Shown here piece by piece: positions 18,034 through 26,010 of a stretch of 64,000 nt of DNA. Within the stretch, counting starts at the first letter, position 1, and each line of letters starts with the position of its first letter. Origin of the DNA: Pararhizobium gei (lineage in GTDB: Bacteria > Pseudomonadota > Alphaproteobacteria > Rhizobiales > Rhizobiaceae); the NCBI RefSeq assembly GCF_029223885.1, contig NZ_CP119409.1:4206501-4270500 (forward strand), given 5' to 3'. Position numbers and translations under genes: made by a program. The notes under the pieces were generated by a model. It ran no database searches, was not told where the DNA came from, and saw nothing but the letters and a program-made list of their open reading frames with translations.

Positions 18034-19074
18034 ATGACCATCACGTTCAGGAGCGAGACGTTCCGCGACGACTTCACCTTCCGCAACAGCCTCGCCAATA
18101 TCAGGCGCTTTCCCTTTCCCTTCGATCGCGACGAATACATGTATTCGGTCAACATGGAGCCGCATGTACGGGGCCGGAAAGATACCATTTTCGAAAACCT
18201 GATCGACGTCGACGAGCACTATGTCGCGGAGATGCAGGACCGGGCGATGGTGCTGAAGGAAGATCCGCTGCGCTGCCAGGCGCTGCCGCACATGATGACA
18301 GCGCAATGGGATGTGCTGGAGCTTCTGATGGAGCATCAGGCGCAGGATTATCCCGAGCATTTCACGCTGACGAAGGATGGCGACCGCTGGCGCTGGATCA
18401 ACCGCCCGATGGGCATCGATGACACGTTTACCTTCGGCGATCCGTCCACCCTGCCCTATCCGCCGATGGAATACATCACCCGCCAGGCCCAAGGCGACTT
18501 CTGCATCGTCGATCAGCGCGACAACAATCTCTGGATGGACGCCGGCATGGTCACCACGCAGGCCGACTGGTCGCTGGATTTCGACATCGGCATGAACTTC
18601 ATGGAATGGCACGGCCCGGTGCCGCTCGCCCACCAGATCGGCGTCTTCGACCGGGCGCTCAAATTTCTGCTCAACCTGCAACAAGGAAAACCGACCCGCC
18701 GGCTGAACTGGACCATGACGGTCAATCCACGGCTCGATACCTCACCGGAGAACTATCACAAATGGGGTCCGGACCGCCTGACGGTAACGCCGGAGAATGT
18801 CGGGCAGAAGATGCACCTGCGCGTCGAGCTGCAGAGCCTGTGGCGCCTGCCGCGCTCCAACGCCATCCTCTTCGTCATCCGCTGCTATCTCATCAGCCTC
18901 GATGAACTCGTGACAGTACCGAAATGGGCGCGCCGCCTGCCCCGCGTTCTCCAAAGCCTGCCGCCGGAGATCATCGATTACAAGGGCCTGACCCGCAACC
19001 GGCCGATCATGATCGACTGGCTGGCGAAGTATGACGACGGCGCGCCGACGAGCGCGGGTATTTTTCCGGACTAG
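18034..19074 (+). CDS. dmmC: Haem-dependent oxidative N-demethylase subunit (DUF3445)
   Basis: A 346-residue DUF3445/HODM alpha-like protein. In characterised relatives a PAS-type fold binds haem b and oxidises secondary or tertiary methylamines with O2 and electrons from the partner reductase. Conserved-looking stretches are RRFPFPFDRDEYMYSVNMEPH (cut here at the family's N-terminal region, about 22-42), MTAQWDVLELLM, HGPVPLAHQIGVFDRA, and LRVELQSLWRLPRSNAILF near 270-288. Here it probably converts dimethylamine to methylamine. It ends the dmmDABC operon, followed by palindromic repeats and then tmm. Confidence 0.85.
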   Translation: MTITFRSETFRDDFTFRNSLANIRRFPFPFDRDEYMYSVNMEPHVRGRKDTIFENLIDVDEHYVAEMQDRAMVLKEDPLRCQALPHMMTAQWDVLELLMEHQAQDYPEHFTLTKDGDRWRWINRPMGIDDTFTFGDPSTLPYPPMEYITRQAQGDFCIVDQRDNNLWMDAGMVTTQADWSLDFDIGMNFMEWHGPVPLAHQIGVFDRALKFLLNLQQGKPTRRLNWTMTVNPRLDTSPENYHKWGPDRLTVTPENVGQKMHLRVELQSLWRLPRSNAILFVIRCYLISLDELVTVPKWARRLPRVLQSLPPEIIDYKGLTRNRPIMIDWLAKYDDGAPTSAGIFPD

Positions 19075-19081
19075 GCGCAGC

Positions 19082-19190
19082 CGCCCCTCGCCCAGCTGGC
19101 GGGCACCTTCCCCCCGTTTTAACGGGGAGAAGGGACAAGCGGCAACCTCCGTCGTCCCCTCTCGCCGCCTGCGGGGAGAGGGTGAGGGGT
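19082..19190. repeat. RIME-like double palindromic repeat
   Basis: Two adjacent GC-rich palindromes occupy the dmmC-tmm gap. The first is centred on CCCCGTTTTAACGGGG (about 19111-19128). The second has CCCCTCTCGCC...GGGGAGAGGGTGAGGGG (about 19156-19190). CCCCTCGCCC at the left and GGTGAGGGG at the right form an outer repeat. This is the arrangement of rhizobial intergenic mosaic elements; a shorter relative is at 22-63. Confidence 0.6.
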
Positions 19191-19258
19191 AAACAATCAA
19201 GTAGAAAATCGGCAACGACCGAAAAACCATACAGACATAACAAAGGGAACGTACCAAC

Positions 19259-20596
19259 ATGACCAGAGTAGCCGTGATCGGCGCAGGACCATCCGGCCTT
19301 GCCCAACTGAGAGCCTTCCAGTCCGCCGCCCAGAAGGGCGCGGAAATCCCCGAAGTGGTTTGCTTCGAAAAACAGGCCGACTGGGGTGGCCTTTGGAACT
19401 ACACCTGGCGCACCGGCCTCGACGAATATGGCGAGCCGGTTCACGGCAGCATGTACCGCTATCTCTGGTCGAACGGCCCCAAGGAATGCCTGGAATTCGC
19501 CGACTATTCCTTCGAGGAGCATTTCGGCAAGCCGATCGGCTCCTATCCGCCCCGCGCGGTTCTCTGGGACTATATCAAGGGCCGCGTCGAAAAGGCCAAT
19601 GTCCGCGATTGGGTCCGTTTCTCGACCCCCGTCCGCATGGTCCGCTTCGATGAGGAATCCAAGACCTTCACCGTGACCGCGCATGACCGCGTCAACGACG
19701 TGATGTACGACGAAATCTTCGATTATGTCGTCGTCGCCTCCGGCCACTTCTCGACACCGAATGTCCCCTATTTCGAAGGTGTGAAAACCTTCGGCGGCCG
19801 CGTGCTGCACGCCCATGATTTTCGCGACGCGTTGGAATTCAAGGACAAGGACGTGCTGATCGTCGGCCGCAGCTATTCGGCCGAGGACATCGGCTCGCAA
19901 TGCTGGAAGTACGGCGCGAAGTCGGTGACGACGAGCTACCGCTCCAAGCCGATGGGCTTCAAATGGCCGGAGCGCTTCGAGGAGCGGCCGCTGCTGCAAA
20001 GGCTCGTCAATAAGACCGCCCATTTCGCCGACGGCACCACCAAGGAAGTCGATGCGCTGATCCTGTGCACAGGCTATCTCCACCACTTCCCGTTCCTGCC
20101 CGACGACTTGCGCCTGAAGACCGCCAACCGGCTCTGGTCCGACAGCCTCTACAAGGGCGTCGTCTACGAGGACAATCCGCAACTGATGTATATCGGCATG
20201 CAGGACCAGTTCTACACCTTCAACATGTTCGACGCCCAGGCCTGGTACGCCCGCGACGTCATCATGGGCCGTATCACCTTGCCGTCGACGGCCGAGATGA
20301 AATCCCATTTCGACACCTGGCGCGCCCGCGAGGAAACGCTGGAGGATGCCGAGCAGATGATCTGGTTCCAGGGCGACTACGTGCTTGAGCTCCTCGAAGA
20401 CACCGACTATCCCAAGTTCGACATCGAAGGCACGAACCAGACCTTCATGGAGTGGGAACACCACAAGGCCGAAAACATCATGGGCTTCCGCGACAATGCC
20501 TACCGCTCGCTGATGACCGGCAACATGGCGCCGAAGCACCACACCCCCTGGCTGGAGGCGATGGACGATACGCTCGAGGTTTACCTCAGGAACTAA
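19259..20596 (+). CDS. tmm: Trimethylamine monooxygenase (flavin-containing)
   Basis: A 445-residue class B flavin monooxygenase. The FAD motif GAGPSG lies at 8-13, the FMO signature [11 protein letters not shown] at 178-188, the NADPH motif GRSYSAED at 203-210, and the late [13 protein letters not shown] motif follows. Length and motifs fit bacterial Tmm, which oxidises trimethylamine to its N-oxide using NADPH and O2. It follows dmmDABC and the palindromic repeats, with AAAGGGAACG as ribosome site and probably its own promoter. Related enzymes can oxidise dimethyl sulfide or indole in vitro. Confidence 0.93.
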   Translation: MTRVAVIGAGPSGLAQLRAFQSAAQKGAEIPEVVCFEKQADWGGLWNYTWRTGLDEYGEPVHGSMYRYLWSNGPKECLEFADYSFEEHFGKPIGSYPPRAVLWDYIKGRVEKANVRDWVRFSTPVRMVRFDEESKTFTVTAHDRVNDVMYDEIFDYVVVASGHFSTPNVPYFEGVKTFGGRVLHAHDFRDALEFKDKDVLIVGRSYSAEDIGSQCWKYGAKSVTTSYRSKPMGFKWPERFEERPLLQRLVNKTAHFADGTTKEVDALILCTGYLHHFPFLPDDLRLKTANRLWSDSLYKGVVYEDNPQLMYIGMQDQFYTFNMFDAQAWYARDVIMGRITLPSTAEMKSHFDTWRAREETLEDAEQMIWFQGDYVLELLEDTDYPKFDIEGTNQTFMEWEHHKAENIMGFRDNAYRSLMTGNMAPKHHTPWLEAMDDTLEVYLRN

Positions 20597-21020
20597 CATT
20601 TGCTGCGGGCGTCGAAGGCGGCACTGCCCGAAAAAGACCTGAATGTCTCGACACCGCAGCGCTCTCCGCTGCGGTGTTCGCGTTCCCGGCAGGCACGAAC
20701 CCATCACCTTCACTCGCCGAAAAAATATTCAGATGCTCATTTTTTAGAATAGATTGCAGAAAATATAGTCATAAATTACAGTAAATTCAACAACATAAAA
20801 ACTTGAAACTATTACCGATAAATATAAACTGTTTTTCCAGCCTCCCGCATTTCGCATTTTCTGCACTGCATGGAATAAGACCGGGGGCGGACGAAAACGA
20901 TGCCTGAAGCTATGCCATCACCTGGAATCCGGGATGGCTCGTTGCGTCCGTTTTCCCGATTGCGCTCCCTGCTGCCAGACATTTTGCAGCGGCAGACAAC
21001 GGCTCAAGAAAGGGGACAGC
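20597..21020. other. 424-base gap between tmm and amtB
   Basis: It starts with an 11-bp perfect hairpin (20651-20677, annotated separately). It then has a marked AT-rich block (about 20720-20850), unlike the flanks, which probably holds the amtB promoter and upstream binding sites. TTGCAGAAAATA at 20754-20765 is one mismatch from the reverse of the TTTCCTGCAA motif. I found no convincing sigma-54 site or coding frame. Confidence 0.4.
20651..20677 (+). terminator. Hairpin after tmm, possible terminator
   Basis: ACACCGCAGCG (20651-20661) pairs perfectly with CGCTGCGGTGT (20667-20677) around a five-base loop, 54 bases after the tmm stop. The following TTCGCGTTCC is a poor T-tract, so termination may be partial. 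Confidence 0.45.
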
Positions 21021-22376
21021 ATGGAACAGCAGTTGACGGAGCTTGCCGCCAAGGTGGCAACGCTTGAAGCCAGCGCAGGCTGGATGAAAAAAATCGACAT
21101 GGAGATATTTTACTGGTGGTGCATCGCTCTGATGTTTGCGATCCATGCCGGCTTTCTCGCCTATGAAATGGGGGCGTCCCGCGCCAAGAACGTGCTTGCC
21201 TCGGGCATCAAGAACATTCTCGCCGTCGCCTTCATCATTCCTGTTTTCTATTTTGTCGGTTGGTGGATCTATCTCTCCTTTCCCGCCGGCATCACGCCCA
21301 ACCTGGAGACCGGGGCTGCAGGCTTGCCCTGGTCGGCATCCATGGGACCAAACCTGACGGACAGCGCGTCCGGCATCTTCTGGGGTGCCTTCGCTCTCTT
21401 TGCGGCAACGACAGCCTCCATCCTGTCCGGTGCCGTCATCGAACGTATCCGCTTGTCAGCCTTCATCATCCTCGCCATCGTTCTCGGCTGCTTCGCCTGG
21501 ATTTTGGCCGCCTCCTGGTCGTGGCATGGCAGCGGCTGGCTGTTGACGCAATTCGGCTGGCACGATTTCGGGGCCGCCGGTTGCGTGCACATGGTCGCCG
21601 GCTTCTTCGCGCTCGGTGTTCTGATTAACCTCGGACCCCGCCTTGGCAAATTCGGCCCCGGCGGCAAAATCAACGATCTCAGCCCCCACAACCTGCCCTT
21701 CGCCATCTTCGGCCTGATGCTGATCATCGTCGGTTTCTTCGGCTTCCTCGGCGGCTGCATGATCTATATCGGCGACGGCCAGTGGACGAGCATCTTCGGC
21801 AATCCGACCACCCTGTCTGCCGTTTCCTTCAATGTTCTCATGGGCTTTGCAGGCGGCATCATCGGCGCATGGCTGATGACCCGCGATCCGTTCTGGATGA
21901 TGTCCGGCGCCCTTGCCGGCATCTTTGCGGCAGCCCCCGGCCTCGACGTCTACTACCCGCCGCTTTCCTTCCTGCTTGGCGTCGGTGGCGGCCTGATCAC
22001 GCCGCTGGCAGATCGCTTCCTGCAAAAAATGGGCATTGACGATGCCGTCGGCGCCGTCTCTGTTCATGGTATTGGCGGCTTGTGGGGCATTCTGGCCTTT
22101 GGCATCTTCGCCTCCGGCTATCCGCAGACCGTCGCCGGTGCGCCGGATACCAATTTCTTCGCCCAACTGATCGGTGCCGTCACCATGGCGCTTGTCGGCT
22201 TCGTTCCGGGCTTCCTCGTGTCGATGCTGCTCAAGTCCATCGGAAAACTGCGCATTCCCGAGAAGATCGAGATCATGGGCATGGACAAGGCCAAGGTCCC
22301 GGTTCGCGCCTATCCGGAAGGCCATTTCGGCACGCCACCACGGGGCATGACCGAAGTCCCCTTCCCGGGCGAATAA
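21021..22376 (+). CDS. amtB: Ammonium (or methylammonium) transporter, Amt family
   Basis: A 451-residue Amt/MEP/Rh channel protein with about eleven membrane helices. Family stretches are GVLINLGPRLGKFGPGGKI, the HNLPFAIFGLMLIIVGFFGF region, and DAVGAVSVHGIGGLWGILAFG with the pore histidine. The start at 21021 follows AAGGGGACAGC. In this locus it probably brings in methylammonium or recaptures ammonia released by demethylation. The sequence before the first helix contains a short amphipathic segment (ELAAKVATLEASAGWMKK), unusual for classical AmtB proteins with a signal peptide. No glnK gene is adjacent. Confidence 0.92.
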   Translation: MEQQLTELAAKVATLEASAGWMKKIDMEIFYWWCIALMFAIHAGFLAYEMGASRAKNVLASGIKNILAVAFIIPVFYFVGWWIYLSFPAGITPNLETGAAGLPWSASMGPNLTDSASGIFWGAFALFAATTASILSGAVIERIRLSAFIILAIVLGCFAWILAASWSWHGSGWLLTQFGWHDFGAAGCVHMVAGFFALGVLINLGPRLGKFGPGGKINDLSPHNLPFAIFGLMLIIVGFFGFLGGCMIYIGDGQWTSIFGNPTTLSAVSFNVLMGFAGGIIGAWLMTRDPFWMMSGALAGIFAAAPGLDVYYPPLSFLLGVGGGLITPLADRFLQKMGIDDAVGAVSVHGIGGLWGILAFGIFASGYPQTVAGAPDTNFFAQLIGAVTMALVGFVPGFLVSMLLKSIGKLRIPEKIEIMGMDKAKVPVRAYPEGHFGTPPRGMTEVPFPGE

Positions 22377-22384
22377 AGACAGGC

Positions 22385-22412
22385 GGGTGCCGCACCTGCA
22401 AGTGCGGCGCCC
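22385..22412 (+). terminator. Hairpin between amtB and the small membrane protein gene
   Basis: GGGTGCCGCAC (22385-22395) pairs with GTGCGGCGCCC (22402-22412) with one G-T pair. CCTTCAATC follows, a weak T-tract. It could attenuate read-through so that the small downstream gene is made at lower or separate levels. Confidence 0.4.
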
Positions 22413-22474
22413 TTCAATCATCTCCCAACACCCCGGTGCGCCCGGCGCTCGGGGCAAGACCTGAAAGGATTGAC

Positions 22475-22642
22475 ATGGGTTCTCCAATCGCTTCCTGGGA
22501 AGGTGCAGAAGCCTACTTCACCGGCTTCGGCAGCTTTTCCACCACCTTCTTCCTGATCGCCGCAATCGCCTTCACCATCGGCGCCATTGCCTATGGATCG
22601 AAACACGAAACAGAAGCCTACGAACGCAGCCAACTGGAATAA
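22475..22642 (+). CDS. Small single-helix membrane protein downstream of amtB
   Basis: A 55-residue protein with one predicted membrane helix (about residues 22-40, SFSTTFFLIAAIAFTIGAIA) and a charged C-terminus (KHETEAYERSQLE). The ATG is preceded by AAAGGA at good spacing, and a strong terminator follows directly, so the frame is bounded like a real gene. I do not recognise a named family. Its place right after amtB and before the operon terminator suggests a small accessory subunit of the Amt channel or of another membrane protein in the amine pathway. Confidence 0.7.
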   Translation: MGSPIASWEGAEAYFTGFGSFSTTFFLIAAIAFTIGAIAYGSKHETEAYERSQLE

Positions 22643-22649
22643 CGACAAG

Positions 22650-22686
22650 GGCCGGGATGGTTGACAGGTTGACATCCCGGCCTTTT
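22650..22686 (+). terminator. Rho-independent terminator of the amtB-small protein operon
   Basis: GGCCGGGATG (22650-22659) pairs perfectly with CATCCCGGCC (22673-22682), followed by TTTT. It lies seven bases past the small gene's stop. Confidence 0.85.
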
Positions 22687-22744
22687 GATTCTGTCGATGT
22701 CAGCAAGGCGGAATATCCTTATAAGCATTTTTGTGATTTATTCT

Positions 22745-22760
22745 TATCCATGTTAGGATA
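22745..22760. promoter_or_regulatory. Likely ParD operator
   Basis: TATCC-ATGTTA-GGATA is a perfect five-base dyad 18 bases before the parD ATG. A further TATCC occurs upstream at about 22713. ParD antitoxins with ribbon-helix-helix domains autorepress through such repeats. Confidence 0.45.
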
Positions 22761-22778
22761 CTCGAAAGGAGTTCCAGC

Positions 22779-23045
22779 ATGGCAACCATGACCATATCAC
22801 TGCCCGATCCCATGAAAGAGTGGATCGAGGCGCAGATTCGCAAGGGTGAATACGCGAGCACGAGTGACTACGTCCGCGATCTCGTCCGTCGCGATCGATC
22901 CCGCCGCGATCAGGAACTGACGATTGAAGACTTGCGCCAGATCGTAACGGAATCACGATCCAGCGAAACCGGCAAACAAAGTCTGGACGAGATTTTCCAG
23001 AATGCCGAGCGCATCGCACGGGCACGGGGAATTGTAGTTGAGTAG
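22779..23045 (+). CDS. parD: Type II antitoxin, ParD family
   Basis: An 88-residue ribbon-helix-helix antitoxin. The N-terminal MATMTISLPDPMKEWIEAQI and YASTSDYVRDLVRRD (about 27-41) are the classic ParD/CopG DNA-binding fold, and the C-terminal half is the charged toxin-binding region. It neutralises the ParE toxin encoded by the overlapping next gene and represses the pair. The ribosome site GAAAGGAG precedes the ATG. Confidence 0.92.
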   Translation: MATMTISLPDPMKEWIEAQIRKGEYASTSDYVRDLVRRDRSRRDQELTIEDLRQIVTESRSSETGKQSLDEIFQNAERIARARGIVVE

Positions 23046-23388
23046 CTACAGGCTGACTGAGCGTGCCGAAGACGATATACTTGCTTTATTTCTCGATGGT
23101 ATCGAGATGTTCGGCCTGATCCAGGCCGGCCGCTACAAGGACGAACTGAAGCATTGTTTTCAACTGATCGCATCGCGTCCAAAGATGGGACGGCTTGCCC
23201 CATCGATCGGCGAAGGGGTACGGCGGCACGAGCACCAGAGCCATATCATTCTCTACGAAGAGACCAAAGGCACCATCGTCATCCTCGCAGTCGTGCCGGC
23301 GAGAAGCGTGCGACTTCTGAAACTTCAAGGACACACAGCATCAACCGATCAATGCTATGACCGCGGCTTGAGCTTCTGCGGATCGTAA
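23038..23388 (+). CDS. parE: Type II toxin, RelE/ParE family
   Basis: A 116-residue ParE-type toxin with YRLTERAEDDILALFLDGIEMFG at the N-terminus (quoted region 4-26), RPKMGRLAPSIGEGVRRHEH in the middle and HIILYEETKGTIVILAVVPAR near 80-100. These are the family's conserved strands. It starts at a TTG (23038) overlapping the parD stop by eight bases. Family members usually end near residue 95-100; the last 15 residues here run into the antisense 3' end of tdm by 34 bases and look like an extension after loss of an earlier stop. Confidence 0.85.
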   Translation: MSSYRLTERAEDDILALFLDGIEMFGLIQAGRYKDELKHCFQLIASRPKMGRLAPSIGEGVRRHEHQSHIILYEETKGTIVILAVVPARSVRLLKLQGHTASTDQCYDRGLSFCGS

Positions 23389-25724
23389 TGCGCAAACGGC
23401 ACGATCCGAGCCGGAAAGCGCTTCTGCTGGCCATCGAGCTTGCCGATCTCCACATCCGTACCAATCTCCGAATGCAGCACGTCCATGCGTGCCAGGGCAA
23501 TCGTCTTCTTCAGGAGAGGCGAGCGCGTCGAACTGGTCACGACGCCCACCTGGCCGCGGCCGATATGCACCGTGTCCCCGTGGCCGACCGCATCATTGCT
23601 GTCGATATCGAGGCCGACCAGTTTGTAGCGCGGGTTTTCCTTTCGCTTGATCAGGGCATCGCGGCCGATGAAATCCTCCGTCTTCGATTTCAGTGGCACG
23701 GTGAAACCTATGCCCGCCTCGAAGGGATCGGTCTGGTCGGTGAAGTCGTAGTGCGCAAAGATCAGGCCCGCCTCGATGCGCACCATGTCGAGCGCTTCCA
23801 GCCCCATCGGCTTAATTCCATGCTTCTGGCCAGCCTCCCAGACGGCATCGAATACAGCGACCCCATCTTTCGGATGACAGAAGATTTCGTAACCGAGTTC
23901 GCCCGTATAGCCCGTCCTTGAAACGACGACCGGCGCGCCCTCGAATTGTCCGATGCGGCCCACGGCAAAGCGGAACCACTCCAGTTCGCCGATCGACGGT
24001 TGCGCCGGCGAGGTCCAGATAATGTCCTTGATGATCTCCCGGCTCGCCGGCCCCTGAACCGCCAGATTGTGCATCTGGTCCGTCGATGAGCGCACCCAGG
24101 CCTTGAAGCCCATCTTTTCGGCCTGCTGGCGCAGCCAGAGACCGGAAAAATCGTCGCCGCCAATCCAGCGGAAATTGTTATGCGCCAGCCGGAAAACCGT
24201 ACCGTCGTCGATCATGCCGCCGTTTTCGTAGCACATGGCGGTGTAGACCACCTGCCCGGGTGAAAGCTTCCGGATGTCGCGTGTCAGGCAATATTGCAGC
24301 AGCGCCTCGGCGTCCGGCCCCGTGACCTCGAACTTGCGCAAGGGCGACAAGTCCATGACGACGGCCTTTTCGCGGCAGGCCCAGTATTCCTCGATCGGTC
24401 CGTCATTGTTGAAGCGATTGGGCAACCAGTAGCCGCGATACTCCGTGTGGTTGCGCGTCATCGCCGACAGGCGTGGATGGAAGGCAGTTTCCTGGGTCAT
24501 CTCGGGCTCTGCGTCGGGGGTCATTCGGATCGCGACGGCACGTGAGAATTTCTCCTGTCCCGAATAGGTGCGCACATGGATATCGGTCGGATCCCAGCCA
24601 TTGGCCGCGTCGATGTCATCGGGACAGGAGGACGAGACGCAGACGAGGTCGGTCAGTGCCCGCATGAGCACATAGTCGCCCGGCCGCGACCAGGGCTCGT
24701 CGAGATAAAGCTGATTGTGATGGTCGATATTGGTATTGTAGAAATAGTTGAGTGCTTCCCAGCCCTTGCGCGGCGCAATGCCATAGGGCGCTAAGGCCTG
24801 GTTGAAGTTATCGGTGCAGTTGACATGGCCGGGATAGCCCATGTCGTCATAATAGCGTGAATTGCAGGCCGTGGCGAAGGCATCGTGGCGCCCGACCGTG
24901 TCCTGCACGATCTCCACCAGCGGCTCGAAATCCCGGTCGAACGCCTTGGACGGCAAGCCAGGCATTGGGTAGCTGCGCCCCAGAAGCGTGCGCGTCACCG
25001 TCGCATCCAGCGCGAGATCCAATCCCTTGTCGACCTTGCGTGCGGCAAACGCCTGAAAATCCGTGCATTGCCGGCCGCTGACATCGATGATCTGGATGAA
25101 TTCGCCGGCCCGCACGAAATAGGCCGAAGCCGTCGCTGCCTGAATACGCAGATCCTGCAGTTGGTCGGCCATCGGTTCCGGCAGCATGTCCTCGTAACTG
25201 CGTTCGGTGTTGGAGCGGGCGACCCGCAGTTCGAGGGCGGTCGCGGTGTTCTGCGCCTCCGCGTCCATCGGCGGCGCCGGAGCCGCGACAATCAACAGGC
25301 CGTCAAGCGCGATCGTCAATTCCGCAGAGGCGCCTGGCGAGGAGCTTTCGCCAAACAGAACCAGCGCCTGTGCGCCTGCGGGATCGACATTGCGCCGTTC
25401 CAGCGCGCGCCGTGTCCGCTTAGCGCTATCTTCGTCCTGCCCGAGAATATCCAGAAAACCGTCAGCCGATCGAGAAAACGGCATGCCGAGGCCCCCGGCA
25501 TTGAACCGCCCCCTGGCATCGACAAAACTCACTTCACAGAGCTGTCCACCTTCAATATCTCGGATGATGACCTGGTCGCCGGCTGTCACCTTGATCACCG
25601 TGGTGCCACGTCCCTTGACGCGATAACGCTCGATGCCAGCGGCAGGCGCCGGCATGCCCGGCCGCAAAATCCTGCTTGGCCTCGGCGGCGTAAGGGCGCT
25701 AGCGGATAGTTCGGAAATGTCCAT
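23355..25724 (-). CDS. tdm: Trimethylamine N-oxide demethylase (DUF1989-GcvT fusion)
   Basis: A 789-residue two-domain enzyme. Residues about 25-400 form two DUF1989-type modules with candidate zinc-binding cysteines C287, C303, C362 and C367 (TACNSR, VNCTDN, VCVSSSC). Residues about 420-789 are a GcvT-like tetrahydrofolate domain with GYTGELGYEIFCHP. Tdm splits TMAO to dimethylamine and formaldehyde, and the folate domain traps the C1 unit. I chose the start at 25724 (MDISELSASAL) with AGGAATTG upstream. It is divergent from the APC permease gene and convergent with parDE, overlapping parE by 34 bases. Confidence 0.92.
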   Translation of the reverse strand: MDISELSASALTPPRPSRILRPGMPAPAAGIERYRVKGRGTTVIKVTAGDQVIIRDIEGGQLCEVSFVDARGRFNAGGLGMPFSRSADGFLDILGQDEDSAKRTRRALERRNVDPAGAQALVLFGESSSPGASAELTIALDGLLIVAAPAPPMDAEAQNTATALELRVARSNTERSYEDMLPEPMADQLQDLRIQAATASAYFVRAGEFIQIIDVSGRQCTDFQAFAARKVDKGLDLALDATVTRTLLGRSYPMPGLPSKAFDRDFEPLVEIVQDTVGRHDAFATACNSRYYDDMGYPGHVNCTDNFNQALAPYGIAPRKGWEALNYFYNTNIDHHNQLYLDEPWSRPGDYVLMRALTDLVCVSSSCPDDIDAANGWDPTDIHVRTYSGQEKFSRAVAIRMTPDAEPEMTQETAFHPRLSAMTRNHTEYRGYWLPNRFNNDGPIEEYWACREKAVVMDLSPLRKFEVTGPDAEALLQYCLTRDIRKLSPGQVVYTAMCYENGGMIDDGTVFRLAHNNFRWIGGDDFSGLWLRQQAEKMGFKAWVRSSTDQMHNLAVQGPASREIIKDIIWTSPAQPSIGELEWFRFAVGRIGQFEGAPVVVSRTGYTGELGYEIFCHPKDGVAVFDAVWEAGQKHGIKPMGLEALDMVRIEAGLIFAHYDFTDQTDPFEAGIGFTVPLKSKTEDFIGRDALIKRKENPRYKLVGLDIDSNDAVGHGDTVHIGRGQVGVVTSSTRSPLLKKTIALARMDVLHSEIGTDVEIGKLDGQQKRFPARIVPFAHYDPQKLKPRS

Positions 25725-26010
25725 CTCAATTCCTATCCAAACACAGTCGTTGACGCCCCGAAGGCACCCCGGTTTGTGCGCTGGCAATATGGCAAAACTA
25801 TCGACGGGCAACCTTGAAAAGTAAAGAGAGACTTGACCGAGAAGAAAAAAAATTCACTATGAGAATAAGTTGCGGCGACAAATTGAAACGGGAACAGGTG
25901 GCGACACTGCAGAACGCAGGCGCCGCCGGCGAGAAAGCCGCGGCGAAACCATCATTAAAGGGGACGCGCGGAAATGCGCTTCAAGACAAAACTGGTCGAG
26001 GAGACTGTTT
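25725..26010. promoter_or_regulatory. Divergent promoter region between tdm and the APC permease
   Basis: This 286-base region serves both tdm (leftward) and the permease (rightward). It holds an A-rich run at 25843-25854 and a possible TTGACC element at about 25831, 17 bases before ACTATG. No dyad strong enough to name an operator was found. Shared control would couple TMAO demethylation to transport. Confidence 0.4.

Noticed and set aside
20597..21020. Sigma-54 promoter for amtB
   Set aside because: Many amtB genes have one, but I could not find a GG-N10-GC element with proper flanks in this gap.
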